A DNA stretch of 64,000 nucleotides from Chloroflexota bacterium. Lineage in GTDB: Bacteria > Chloroflexota > Limnocylindria > QHBO01. The DNA lies in assembly GCA_025699005.1 (NCBI GenBank), contig JAILWI010000001.1, forward strand, positions 1 through 64,000, given 5' to 3'. The notes below the pieces were generated by a model. That model saw only the letters and a list, made by a program, of their open reading frames with translations, had not been told where the DNA came from and did no database searches. Positions within the stretch are counted from its first letter, which is position 1; every line of letters begins with the position of its first letter. Of the stretch, positions 29,887 to 38,088 are shown piece by piece. Position numbers and translations under genes: made by a program.

Positions 29887-30381
29887 ATGGATCTCTACCC
29901 CTGGGTCGTCTTCATCCACGCGGCCACCGTCCTCCTCTTCTTCATCGCCCACGGCGCATCGATGGCGGTCGCCTTTCGCCTCAAGCACGAGCAGGACCCG
30001 GCACGGGTTCGCGCCCTTCTCGACCTCTCACGGTTCAGCCTCGGCGTGCCAACCATCGTCGTGGTGCTCATCGGCCTCGCCACCGGCATCGCCGCCGGCT
30101 TCATGGGGGGTTGGTGGGGCAGCGGCTGGATCTGGGTCTCGCTGGTCCTGTTCCTCGGCGTCGGCATCGCGATGACGCCGCTCGTCACGTTCCGGCTCTA
30201 CCCGATTCGCGCAGCAGCCGGCATGACGAAGCCCGACGCCAAGGCGGACGAGGTGGCCCCGCCCGAGGACCCTGACGAGCTCCGCCGGCTGATCGCGGCC
30301 TGGAATCCATTGCCGGTCGCCGTCATCGGGCTCGCGAGCTTCGTCGTGATCCTGTGGCTCATGATGGCGAAGCCCTTCTGA
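29887..30381 (+). CDS. Four-helix integral membrane protein (DUF2269-like)
   Basis: 164 residues. Helices lie at about 5-30 ([24 protein letters not shown]), 52-72, 80-100 and 140-160. The first helix has His and Gly positions typical of predicted small integral membrane proteins of the DUF2269 type. No catalytic motif. ATG 29887 has GGAGG at good spacing. Function unknown; convergent with the AcnX pair (1 base apart). Confidence 0.7.
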   Translation: MDLYPWVVFIHAATVLLFFIAHGASMAVAFRLKHEQDPARVRALLDLSRFSLGVPTIVVVLIGLATGIAAGFMGGWWGSGWIWVSLVLFLGVGIAMTPLVTFRLYPIRAAAGMTKPDAKADEVAPPEDPDELRRLIAAWNPLPVAVIGLASFVVILWLMMAKPF

Positions 30382-30382
30382 C

Positions 30383-30763
30383 TCAGCCCCGGCGAAGCCC
30401 GCCGCGCGGACCGATCGTCACGTGGTCCCCGTCGGAGAGGCTCGCGGCGCGGTCCCCAGCCACCACGACGGGGACGCGGACGCCGTAGAGCTCCTCCGCG
30501 ACGGCCGATCCGATCTCGAGGATGAGGTCCGACTCCCCGAGCACGAAGGCCGCCGGCGCGGTCCCGGCGCGGACGGCCTCGGCCAGGACCGACGCCGAGG
30601 AGGAGGATCCGCGGCCCGACGGCATGACGACGACGAGGCCCGTGAGCACCATCCCGTGCTGCGGGTGGTGAGGATCGATGATCGCGCCGGTCGCCGGGTC
30701 CATTCCGCCCCACAGGCTCAGCCCATCGCCCAGCACCGCCACTCGACCGATGACGTTGGTCAT
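30383..30763 (-). CDS. Aconitase X swivel-domain (small) subunit
   Basis: 126 residues of the DUF126/aconitase-swivel type: GDGLSLWGGMDPATGAIIDPHHPQHG, VVVMPSGRGSSSSASVLAEAVRAG and IGSAVAEELYGVRVPVVV. It pairs with the large AcnX subunit encoded just upstream; the ATG overlaps that stop by 4 bp (ATGA). ATG 30763 was chosen for that overlap and the family start. In known split AcnX enzymes this half carries the swivelling substrate-binding loop (PSGRGSSSS). Confidence 0.9.
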   Translation of the reverse strand: MTNVIGRVAVLGDGLSLWGGMDPATGAIIDPHHPQHGMVLTGLVVVMPSGRGSSSSASVLAEAVRAGTAPAAFVLGESDLILEIGSAVAEELYGVRVPVVVAGDRAASLSDGDHVTIGPRGGLRRG

Positions 30764-32028
30764 CTGCCGCCCCAGGGACGGAGGTCTCGAACCACGCGAC
30801 CGGCGACCGCCGAGCGGATGCACTCCGCCGACGACCCGTAGACCACCGCGGCGCCGATGTTGCCGGGGGCGTAGTAGGCCCACTTGCCCGAATCCGTCAT
30901 GACCGGTCCCGCGGCCCGGCGGAGGACGGGCGCGATGTAGCTGCAGGTGTCGACGACGATCTCGACACCAGCCCCGCGCAGGCGCTCGACGATGCCACGC
31001 TCCGACGCCTGGGCCATGACATCGCGTCCGGTGGAGACCATGCACTCGACGTCCCGATGGACCCGTCGGTCGCCGAGCATGGCGGCGTAGCGATCGAGCT
31101 CGCGCAGGGAGGCATGCGGCGTCCCCAGGGAGACGGCCGCGAGCCGCTCGCCCTCCGCCGTGCTCAGCTCGTCGTGTGCGGCGCGCAGCTCATCGACCCG
31201 GATGAGCTCGACCCGCTCCGGCCGCTGTCGCTGCAGTGCCAGGTCGAGCGTGGCCGCCTCCGGTGTCGAGCCGACGACGTGGAACATCGCGACGGAGCCC
31301 GAGGATGCCGCGGCGGCCCCCAGCGCCTTGAGCCGATCCTCGGACTGGCCCGGCGGGAGGCCGTCGATGGCGGCGACCGCCGATCCGGCGCGTCGCCCGA
31401 GGACGATGCCGAGCACCGGGAACAGCACGTCGTGGTCGCGCAGGGAGGCGGGAACGTCATCGGCGAGCCGGAGCACGAGCGTGGCTCGGCGCGCCTCGGT
31501 GCGATGGAGGCCGGCATCCGGCACGCGACCGGTGATCGCGGCCGCCACGTCGATGAAGTCGCCGTAGCGGTTTGTCCGAGCACCCAGGACGCTGTTGCAG
31601 AAGGCGATGGCGTTCGACTCACCCCATGCCACCTGGTCGCCGAGCGCCGGGCGTGCATCGGCCAGCTGGTACGGCGCACAGGTGAACGTGGCGCGAGCAC
31701 CCAGCGAGCGGTAGCGGTCCATGAGCAGGCGGCCGCGCTTGGCGGTGGCGGGGTCACCGCGATAGAGCTCCGGGTGCAGGAGGTCGAGCGCCCCGACGTT
31801 GAGCGTGGTCGGAACGCGAACGCGCGCGCCGCCCTTCGTCAGCCGGTGCACGAAGTCCAGCGTCGCCTCCCCGTGGTAGAGGCACGAGTCGACGTGCGCG
31901 GCAGAGATGTCGATGAGGCGCGTCGCCCCGGTGGCGCGCGCGGCACGGACGACGAGCCGCATGGCGAACGCGGCTCCCGTCCCGAGGCTGCCGTCGAGGA
32001 GCTCGCGGTCATGCGAGCTCAGCGCCAC
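30760..32028 (-). CDS. Aconitase X catalytic (large) subunit
   Basis: 422 residues from GTG 32028, placed two bases after the rpiB stop. AcnX pattern: LIDISAAHVDSCLYHGEATLDFV, VPTTLNVGALDL, ATFTCAPYQLADARPALGDQVAWGESNAIAFCNSVLGARTNRYGDF, DTCSYIAPVLRR and TDSGKWAYYAPGNIG. Cysteines in CAPY, AFCN and DTCSY are candidate Fe-S ligands. Characterised AcnX enzymes are bacterial cis-3-hydroxy-L-proline dehydratases and archaeal phosphomevalonate dehydratases. No hydroxyproline genes are near, so the substrate is open. Shares a transcript with rpiB. A longer N-terminus would run through rpiB and was rejected. Confidence 0.9.
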   Translation of the reverse strand: MALSSHDRELLDGSLGTGAAFAMRLVVRAARATGATRLIDISAAHVDSCLYHGEATLDFVHRLTKGGARVRVPTTLNVGALDLLHPELYRGDPATAKRGRLLMDRYRSLGARATFTCAPYQLADARPALGDQVAWGESNAIAFCNSVLGARTNRYGDFIDVAAAITGRVPDAGLHRTEARRATLVLRLADDVPASLRDHDVLFPVLGIVLGRRAGSAVAAIDGLPPGQSEDRLKALGAAAASSGSVAMFHVVGSTPEAATLDLALQRQRPERVELIRVDELRAAHDELSTAEGERLAAVSLGTPHASLRELDRYAAMLGDRRVHRDVECMVSTGRDVMAQASERGIVERLRGAGVEIVVDTCSYIAPVLRRAAGPVMTDSGKWAYYAPGNIGAAVVYGSSAECIRSAVAGRVVRDLRPWGGR

Positions 32029-32030
32029 GC

Positions 32031-32483
32031 TCAGCCGCGAACCTCCTCGGCTTCGACGCGGGCGATCTTCTCGACTCGCGCCACGTGCCGGCCACCGCTG
32101 AACTCGCCGTCGAGGAATGCCCGGACGCAGTCGCGTGCCACGGCGATGCCCACGATCCGCGCACCCATGCTCAGCACGTTCGCGTCGTTGTGCTCGCGTC
32201 CCAGCCTGGCAGTCACCGGATCTGCCGCCTCCACGCAGCGGATCCCGCGAATCTTGTTGGCGACGATGGCCTCGCCGGTTCCGCTTCCCCCGAGGACGAT
32301 GCCTCGCTCGAACTCGCCGCGGGCCACGGCCCGTGCAACCGGGGCGATGACGTCGGGGTAGTCGACGGGCTCGGTGCTGAACGTCCCGAAGTCCCGGTAC
32401 TCGATGCGAAGCTCGTCGAGCAGCGTGCACAGCTCACCCTTGAGGTGGAAGCCGGCATGGTCGGCGCCGATCGCGACACGCAT
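32031..32483 (-). CDS. rpiB: Ribose-5-phosphate isomerase B-type protein
   Basis: 150 residues. MRVAIGADHAGFHLKGEL and HNDANVLSMGARIVG are family motifs. The catalytic stretch reads GIVLGGSGTGEAIVANK: the E. coli active-site Cys is missing and Glu71 stands where Mycobacterium tuberculosis RpiB uses a Glu as base. Interconverts ribose-5-P and ribulose-5-P, or possibly a related sugar phosphate. TACACT 6 bases before the ATG and no ribosome site suggest a leaderless message leading the rpiB-AcnX operon. Confidence 0.93.
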   Translation of the reverse strand: MRVAIGADHAGFHLKGELCTLLDELRIEYRDFGTFSTEPVDYPDVIAPVARAVARGEFERGIVLGGSGTGEAIVANKIRGIRCVEAADPVTARLGREHNDANVLSMGARIVGIAVARDCVRAFLDGEFSGGRHVARVEKIARVEAEEVRG

Positions 32484-32489
32484 GCCCGG

Positions 32490-32495
32490 AGTGTA
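32490..32495 (-). promoter_or_regulatory. -10 box of rpiB, leaderless arrangement
   Basis: TACACT, then CCGGGC, then the rpiB ATG. Confidence 0.6.
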
Positions 32496-32537
32496 GACGG
32501 CGCGGCGGACCCTCCTGAGCTCACCGCCGCACCGGCG

Positions 32538-33146
32538 TCAGCCGTCTGCCAGCTCGACGACCTCGGAGATCGCCTCGCGCGAGACGGGCCCGATGCGATG
32601 CACCCGGGCCGGTGTCGTCGAGACATCGACCACCGTCGAGCCGATCCCCCCGGGCACCGGGCCGCCGTCGACGACTGCGGCGAGCTCGTCCTGCTGCTGC
32701 GCGAAGGCGATCAGCACCTCGTCGGCGGCAAGGGTGTCCGGTTCGGAGCTGCGGTTGGCGGAGGTCGCGTAGATCGGCCCGGCGCGCTTGATGAGATCGA
32801 TCGTGACCGCATGGTCCGGCACCCGGAACCCCTGGGTCGCGCCGTCTGCCGCTCCGACGACGATCGTCAGGCCGCCGGGCCAGAACCGCTCCGCGAGCCG
32901 CAGCGCACGCTCGTCCGGCTCCCACCCGGCCTCACGGACCTGGTCGAGCCCCGACACGAGGAGCGCGATCCGCTTGTCCACCGGGCGATCCTTGATCGCG
33001 AAGAGCAGGTCGAGCCGATCGCGACGGGTCGAGGCGACACCGACGCCGTACACCGTGTCGGTCGGGAAGGCGACGACCTCGCCCGACGCCAGCAGCTCGG
33101 CGGCGCGGTCCAGGCCTTCGTCGGTCGGGCGCAGGACGTCGGTCAT
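32538..33146 (-). CDS. tsaC: Sua5/YciO/YrdC-family L-threonylcarbamoyladenylate synthase
   Basis: 202 residues from ATG 33146. YrdC motifs are VVAFPTDTVYGVGVASTRRDRLDLLFAIKDRPVDK, RFWPGGLTIVV, FRVPDHA, ATSANRSSEP and GGIGSTVVDVS. It makes threonylcarbamoyl-AMP for the t6A37 modification of ANN-decoding tRNAs. Directly downstream of prmC and prfA, a common grouping. Confidence 0.94.
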   Translation of the reverse strand: MTDVLRPTDEGLDRAAELLASGEVVAFPTDTVYGVGVASTRRDRLDLLFAIKDRPVDKRIALLVSGLDQVREAGWEPDERALRLAERFWPGGLTIVVGAADGATQGFRVPDHAVTIDLIKRAGPIYATSANRSSEPDTLAADEVLIAFAQQQDELAAVVDGGPVPGGIGSTVVDVSTTPARVHRIGPVSREAISEVVELADG

Positions 33147-33150
33147 GGGC

Positions 33151-34041
33151 TCAGTCTGGCAGGTCGATCCGCACGACCCGGTCGAGCTGCGCAAGGTCCG
33201 GAACGACGGCCATCTCGGCGCCGCGCGGGGCGAGCGCCGCAACTGCCGGACCCTGGTCGGCGCCGATCTCCAGGAGCACGGTGGCCGCCGGTCGGGCCCT
33301 GGTCTCCAGCTGACCGAACAGCCTTCTCAGGACCGCGAGCCCATCCGGCCCACCGTCCAGGGCGACCCGCGGCTCGTGGCCGAGCGATCCGCTCCTGGCG
33401 TCGACCTGGTCGCTCGCGACGTACGGAAGGTTGGCGATCACCACGTCGGGCCGCGGCAGGGAGCGACCCGCGGGCTCGAGGAGATCGGCGCAGGCGAGGG
33501 AAACGGTGTCGGAGACGCCGTGCTCGGCCAGGTTTTCGGCCGTCAGCTCGAGGGCATCGGGCGAGATGTCGCTCGCGACGAGCCGCACCCGGCCGAGCGC
33601 GACCGCCGTCCTGAACCGGCGAGCCAGGAAGACGGCGACGGCTCCGCTGCCGGTCGCGACCTCCCACGCCGTGATCGTGGCGTCCGATGCGGCGAGCCGC
33701 CGCTCGATCTCGGCGACCGCCGCATCCGCCAGGAGCTCCGTCTCCGGACGGGGAACGAGCGCGCGCCGGTCGGTCCGGATCCGCATCGACTGCCACTCCT
33801 TGAACCCGCGGATGTAGGCAACGGGCTCGCCGGCGGCCCGGCGCTCGACGGCGGCCACGAACCGCGCGGCGGCTTCGGCGTCGAGGGTGGCCTCGGGATG
33901 CGCCAGGACCCAGGACCGGTCACGATCGACGGCGTGGGACGCCAGGACCTCGGCATCGAGCCTCGCGCTCGGTGATCCCGCGGCGCGCAGCCGCTCGGTG
34001 GCGCGCGTCAGCGCCGGTCCGATCGGCTCAGGTTCCGCCAT
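33151..34041 (-). CDS. prmC: Release-factor glutamine methyltransferase
   Basis: 296 residues. An N-terminal helical domain (about 1-85) that recognises RF1/RF2 precedes an SAM-binding methyltransferase domain. The catalytic motif is NLPY in VVIANLPYVASDQ, a variant of NPPY; the SAM loop is ATGSGAVAVFLA. It methylates the Gln of GGQ in RF1 and RF2, both encoded in this window. Its start lies inside prfA (14 bp overlap), so the two are coupled. Confidence 0.94.
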   Translation of the reverse strand: MAEPEPIGPALTRATERLRAAGSPSARLDAEVLASHAVDRDRSWVLAHPEATLDAEAAARFVAAVERRAAGEPVAYIRGFKEWQSMRIRTDRRALVPRPETELLADAAVAEIERRLAASDATITAWEVATGSGAVAVFLARRFRTAVALGRVRLVASDISPDALELTAENLAEHGVSDTVSLACADLLEPAGRSLPRPDVVIANLPYVASDQVDARSGSLGHEPRVALDGGPDGLAVLRRLFGQLETRARPAATVLLEIGADQGPAVAALAPRGAEMAVVPDLAQLDRVVRIDLPD

Positions 34042-35107
34042 CGGCGCCGATCTCCGCCAGCCGTCGCGCCTGGTCGGCCTCGACGAGCGGCTCGATGACG
34101 CGGTCGAGGTCCCCCTCCAGCAGCCCGGGGAGGTTGTGCACGGTCAGGCCGATGCGATGGTCGGTCACCCGGTCATCGGGGAAGTTGTAGGTCCGGATCT
34201 TCTCGCTGCGCTCGCCGGAGCCCACCTGCGACCGTCGCTCGTCGCCGCGCTCGGCGGCCAGGCGGTCCTGTTCCATCTCGAGCAGGCGGGCACGGAGGAC
34301 GCTCATCGCCTTGGCTCGGTTCTTGTGCTGGCTCTTCTCGTCCTGGATGGCGACCATCAGCCCCGTCGGCAGGTGGGTGATGCGGACCGCGGAGTCGGTC
34401 GTGTTGACGGACTGGCCCCCGGGACCACTCGAGCGATAGACGTCGATCCGGAGGTCCTTCTCGTCGATCTGGACCTCGACCTCGTCGGCCTCCGGGAGCA
34501 CCGACACCGTGGCCGTCGACGTGTGGATGCGCCCCGAGGCCTCGGTCACCGGCACGCGCTGCACGCGATGGACCCCGGACTCGAACTTCAGCCGGGAATA
34601 GGCTCCGTCGCCGCGCACCTCGGCGATGACTTCCTTCAACCCGCCCGAGCCGCTCTCCGAGGTCGACAGCACCTCGACCTTCCATCGGCGGCGCTCCGCG
34701 TACCGGGCGTACATGCGATAGAGATCGGCGGCGAAGAGGCTTGCCTCGTCGCCCCCGGCACCGGCCCGTACCTCGACGATGACGTTGCGGTCGTCGTTCG
34801 GGTCCCGCGGGACGAGCTGGACGCGGAGGGCCTCCTCGAGATCGGCGGCGCGAGTCGACAGGCGCTCGATCTCCTCGCGCGCCATGGAGCGCATCTCGTC
34901 GTCGGGGTCGTCGGCCATGGCCCGCGCCCCGGCGATCTCGTCGCGGATCGCGCGCCACTCCCGCAGAGTCGCGACGACCGGCTCGAGCCGTGAGAGCTCG
35001 CGACCGAGGTCCGCGAGGGTGGCCGGATTGGACGCCGCCTCCGGCGTCGACATCTGACGCCCGATCTCCTCGTACCGCGCCTCCAGCTCGGCGAGCCGGT
35101 CGATCAT
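34028..35107 (-). CDS. prfA: Peptide chain release factor 1
   Basis: 359 residues, standard. It has the stop-codon tripeptide PVT (VQRVPVTEASGRIHTS) and the GGQ loop SSGPGGQSVNTTDSAVRITHLPTG. Reads UAA and UAG. Overlaps prmC downstream and DUF1385 upstream by 4 bp. Confidence 0.98.
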   Translation of the reverse strand: MIDRLAELEARYEEIGRQMSTPEAASNPATLADLGRELSRLEPVVATLREWRAIRDEIAGARAMADDPDDEMRSMAREEIERLSTRAADLEEALRVQLVPRDPNDDRNVIVEVRAGAGGDEASLFAADLYRMYARYAERRRWKVEVLSTSESGSGGLKEVIAEVRGDGAYSRLKFESGVHRVQRVPVTEASGRIHTSTATVSVLPEADEVEVQIDEKDLRIDVYRSSGPGGQSVNTTDSAVRITHLPTGLMVAIQDEKSQHKNRAKAMSVLRARLLEMEQDRLAAERGDERRSQVGSGERSEKIRTYNFPDDRVTDHRIGLTVHNLPGLLEGDLDRVIEPLVEADQARRLAEIGADGGT

Positions 35108-36138
35108 GCCCGTGCGGCGGCGGCAGCCTCGCGGTCGGAGGCCAGGCAGGACTCGAGGCTGGCGATGCTGACCTCCAGCATCGAGCGGTCCGGCGGCCGG
35201 GTCGTGAGGGACTGGAGCCAGAGCCCCGGCGAGTAGAGGGCGCGCACGAGACGGTTGCCGTAATGGCGGGCGCCGAAGCGCACGAGCTCGTAGGCGAAGC
35301 CCGCGATGATCGGGACGAGCACGATCCGCGACAGGAAGAGCAGCGGCAGCGGGACGCCCGCTCTCGGAACGAGGCTGAAGAAGAAGATGCTGATCACCAC
35401 GACGATGAGGATGAACGTCGTCCCGCAGCGCGTGTGCGCCGTGCCGAACGCATCGACCTCCTCGGGTGTCAGGGGCCGATCGGCCTCATAGGCGCTGATG
35501 GCCTTGTGCTCGGCACCGTGGTAGGCGAACACGCGCCGGATGTCGCTCATCATGCCGATCACGACGATGTAGGCGATGAAGATGACGAGCCGGATCAGGC
35601 CCTCGACCGCGTTCGCCAGGAAGTCGCTGTTCGTCGCGTCCTCGGCGAAGGTGGAGAGGAACAGCGGGAGCAGGAAGAAGAGCCCGACCGCGAACGACAG
35701 GCTGATCGCCACGGTGAGCACGATCGTGCCCTTGCCGAGCTCGATGTCCTCGCCCTCGGCGGCGATCGAGGCGGAGCGCATGAGCATGCGGGTGCCGATG
35801 ACCAGCGTCTCGTAGAGCAGGAACATCCCCCGCAGCAGCGGGATCTTGATGAGCTTCCGATCCGCCGAGAGCGCCGCGGGAAGCGGCTCCGACATCGTCT
35901 GGATCTCACCCGAGGGCGGCCGCACGCTCATGGCCACGGTCGTGCGTCCGCGCATCATGACGCCCTCGATCAGGGCCTGGCCGCCATAGAAGAAGTCCGG
36001 CATCCGGAATCGTCGTCGGCCCGCCGGATCGGTGACGGCCGCGATGACGAGGGGCCCGGCCGCCATGAGCAGCTCGGGCACCAGGAAGAGGAGGTGGGGC
36101 GCAAGGTGCGCCGGCCACCGGGTCGGTCGCCGACGCAT
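35104..36138 (-). CDS. DUF1385 family membrane protein
   Basis: 344 residues if ATG 36138 is used. The family core begins FFYGGQALIEGVMMRGRTTVAMSVR, then DRKLIKIPLLRGMFLLYETLVIG and about four membrane helices, with YHGAEHKAISAYEA and HTRCGTTFILIVV characteristic of DUF1385. Many relatives start just before the YGGQA motif, so the extra N-terminal helix here (LLFLVPELLMAAGPLVIAAV) may mean a later start. The metal-like His/Glu/Cys motifs suggest an enzyme of unknown reaction. Commonly found between rpmE and prfA, as here. Confidence 0.88.
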   Translation of the reverse strand: MRRRPTRWPAHLAPHLLFLVPELLMAAGPLVIAAVTDPAGRRRFRMPDFFYGGQALIEGVMMRGRTTVAMSVRPPSGEIQTMSEPLPAALSADRKLIKIPLLRGMFLLYETLVIGTRMLMRSASIAAEGEDIELGKGTIVLTVAISLSFAVGLFFLLPLFLSTFAEDATNSDFLANAVEGLIRLVIFIAYIVVIGMMSDIRRVFAYHGAEHKAISAYEADRPLTPEEVDAFGTAHTRCGTTFILIVVVISIFFFSLVPRAGVPLPLLFLSRIVLVPIIAGFAYELVRFGARHYGNRLVRALYSPGLWLQSLTTRPPDRSMLEVSIASLESCLASDREAAAAARA

Positions 36139-36146
36139 CTGCCGAA

Positions 36147-36353
36147 TCAGCGCAGGGAGCGCTCCAGGCGCTTCTGGAACCGCTCGACCTGGCCGGCCGT
36201 GTCGACGATGTTCTGCGTCCCGGTGAAGAACGGGTGGCACTTGTTGCAGACCTCGACCCGGATCGAGTCGGTCGTCGACCCGACGGTGAAGGTGTTGCCG
36301 CAGACGCAGTGCACGTTCGCCTGGTGGAACTGGGGATGGATATCGGTCTTCAT
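36147..36353 (-). CDS. rpmE: 50S ribosomal protein L31, zinc-binding form
   Basis: 68 residues. It starts MKTDIHP and has VHCVCGNTF and CNKCHPFFTG, so the zinc ligands are kept (C+ type A). Heads the group running through DUF1385, prfA, prmC and tsaC. Confidence 0.97.
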   Translation of the reverse strand: MKTDIHPQFHQANVHCVCGNTFTVGSTTDSIRVEVCNKCHPFFTGTQNIVDTAGQVERFQKRLERSLR

Positions 36354-36376
36354 GGGGCTGCTGCTCCGTGCCGCTG

Positions 36377-36646
36377 TCAGGCGGACTGGTACTCGCCAGC
36401 TTCGATGCTGACGCGCTTCTTGCTGCGGGTTTCGTGGGTGAAGCGGACGAGCCCGTCCGCCGTGGCGAAGAGCGTGTAGTCGCGGCCCATCCCGACGTTG
36501 TCGCCCGGGTGGAACGTGCTGCCGCGCTGCCGGACGATGATCGTCCCCGACAGGACGTACTGCCCGTCGCCACGCTTGACGCCGAGTCGCTTGCCGGCGC
36601 TGTCGCGACCGTTCTTGCTGGACGAGCCGGCCTTCTTGTGTGCCAT
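36377..36646 (-). CDS. rpmA: 50S ribosomal protein L27
   Basis: 89 residues, beginning [31 protein letters not shown]. The N-terminus that reaches the peptidyl-transferase centre starts directly with AHKK, without the cleaved extension of Firmicutes. Three bases after rplU stop. Confidence 0.98.
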   Translation of the reverse strand: MAHKKAGSSSKNGRDSAGKRLGVKRGDGQYVLSGTIIVRQRGSTFHPGDNVGMGRDYTLFATADGLVRFTHETRSKKRVSIEAGEYQSA

Positions 36647-36649
36647 CGA

Positions 36650-37204
36650 TTACTCCTTCGACTCGGCCTTCTTGGCCGGTGCGCGGCGGCGTGGTGCCGG
36701 CTTCTTCGCCGCATCCGACGTCGAGTCCTTGGCCTCGGCGGCCTTCTTCGGCGCTGCCTTGGTTGCCGCGGCCTTCCTCGACTCGGCCTTCGGCTCGGAG
36801 GTTTTCTTCGTTGCGGCGGCCTTCTTCGGCGCGGCCTTCTTGACGTCGGCGGCGGACTCGTCGGCGGTCGTTGCGCGGGCGGACTTCTTGCCGCCGGCGC
36901 TGATCTCGTCGATCCGCACGCGCATCATGTGCTGACGGTGCCCGCGCGTTCGGCGGTACGTCGCCTTCTGCTTGAACTTGAAGATGATCAGCTTCGGGCC
37001 GAGGGCCTCGCCGAGGACCGTTCCACTCACCGTGGCGCCATCGACGGTCGGGGTGCCCACCGTGACGGCATCGCCGTCGCCGACGAGGAGGACGCGGTCG
37101 AAGGTCACCGATGCGCCGGCATCGGCGGAAATGCGCTCGATCACGAGCTCACTGCCTGCCTCGACGCGGTACTGCTTCCCGCCGGTCGTCATGACGGCGT
37201 ACAT
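36650..37204 (-). CDS. rplU: 50S ribosomal protein L21 with Ala/Lys-rich C-terminal extension
   Basis: 184 residues, where L21 is normally about 103. The core (MYAVMTTGGKQYRVEAGSEL ... FKFKQKATYRRTRGHRQHMMRVRIDEI) ends near 105. The remaining ~80 residues are Lys/Ala/Pro-rich (KKAAPKKAAATKK, AAPKKAAEAK, PAPRRRAPAKK), like histone-H1 or HupB tails, and are probably disordered and nucleic-acid binding. ATG 37204 matches the L21 start; the stretch before it is leader. Confidence 0.96.
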   Translation of the reverse strand: MYAVMTTGGKQYRVEAGSELVIERISADAGASVTFDRVLLVGDGDAVTVGTPTVDGATVSGTVLGEALGPKLIIFKFKQKATYRRTRGHRQHMMRVRIDEISAGGKKSARATTADESAADVKKAAPKKAAATKKTSEPKAESRKAAATKAAPKKAAEAKDSTSDAAKKPAPRRRAPAKKAESKE

Positions 37205-37270
37205 GTCTTGCTCTCCTGGGTCTGTCATGAGGGTCGCCGAGCTCGTCGGAGCCGTGCATCGGCGCACACC

Positions 37271-37294
37271 AAAACGGGCCGAGTGCTCAGCCCG
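37271..37294 (-). terminator. Hairpin with T-run ahead of rplU
   Basis: Reading the - strand, CGGGCTGA and TCGGCCCG form an 8-bp stem with loop GCAC (plus coordinates 37275-37294), followed by TTTT. It lies between the upstream gene's stop and rplU, so it could end that gene's mRNA or attenuate rplU. Confidence 0.6.
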
Positions 37295-37308
37295 CGGGAC
37301 GCCGAAGT

Positions 37309-38025
37309 CTACCGGGCGATGGGGGGAGTGTCAACGAACAGGAGGCGAGTCCGGACTGCCCGATGCACGCGCAGCGGGAGGTCGAGCGCCTGCACCACGT
37401 CCTCCGGCCTGCCCGCGCCGCTCGCGTCGAGCTGGAGCACGGTCCGCAGACGCGCCGTGTGCGTCTTCTCGTCGACGTCGAGCACCTCCACGTCCTCGAT
37501 GAGCGGCCGCAGGTCACGGTCTCCGGCGTCGCTGCGTCGCTCGCTCTCCCCGCGCCGTCGCTTGCCGCTGAGCTCCTCGGCGGACAGCAGCCTGACGACG
37601 GCCCCGCGCAGCGCGTCCGACGTGAGCTCGTCGTTTCCCGAAACGTCGATCTCGTACTCGGCACCGCGCAGCTGTGAGGCGGCCGAGGGGAACCCGTGCC
37701 AGACCTCCTTGGCATCTCGAAGGGAGATGCCCTCGGGGAACAGCTCGCCCGCGGCCTGGATGCGCTCGATCGGCACGAGGTCGTCGAAGTACGCCTCCAC
37801 GACCTCACCGCGGAGCTCGAGCCCGACGGGCAGATTCGCGGCGAGCTTGATCCGCGGACGCGGCTTCAACGCGTGGGTGTAGGAGAGCGGCAGCTCGGCC
37901 TCGCGGAACGCGCGCTCGAGCTCGCTCACGAGGTCCGCCTGGCGCATGCGGAGCGCGGGATCACCGCGACTGAACAGGATCTGCCAGCGCTGACGCGGCG
38001 CGGCATCGGATGGTCGAGAAGTCAT
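37309..38025 (-). CDS. TIGR03936-type radical-SAM-linked protein (DUF2344)
   Basis: 238 residues from ATG 38025. Family-like motifs are QRWQILFSRGDPALRMRQADLVSELERAFREAELPLSYT, KPRPRIKLAANLPVGLELRGEVVEAYFD and DLVPIERIQAAGELFPEGI. In many bacteria this domain follows or is fused to a B12-binding radical-SAM protein and sits beside rplU/rpmA, as here. No radical-SAM gene lies next to it in this window. Exact function unknown. TACGAT 9 bases before the ATG may be its -10. Confidence 0.86.
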   Translation of the reverse strand: MTSRPSDAAPRQRWQILFSRGDPALRMRQADLVSELERAFREAELPLSYTHALKPRPRIKLAANLPVGLELRGEVVEAYFDDLVPIERIQAAGELFPEGISLRDAKEVWHGFPSAASQLRGAEYEIDVSGNDELTSDALRGAVVRLLSAEELSGKRRRGESERRSDAGDRDLRPLIEDVEVLDVDEKTHTARLRTVLQLDASGAGRPEDVVQALDLPLRVHRAVRTRLLFVDTPPIAR

Positions 38026-38088
38026 GGGTCGGTGATCGTACCTGTGATCGGGTTCCGGGGCCAGAGGCGGCCGGGTAGGATGCGCGCG

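Noticed and set aside
32029-32430. N-terminal extension of AcnX through rpiB
   Set aside because: It reads rpiB out of frame; GTG 32028 right after the rpiB stop gives the normal family start.
36139-36714. N-terminal extension of the DUF1385 gene through rpmE and rpmA
   Set aside because: Arg-rich, no family similarity and overlaps two certain ribosomal protein genes.
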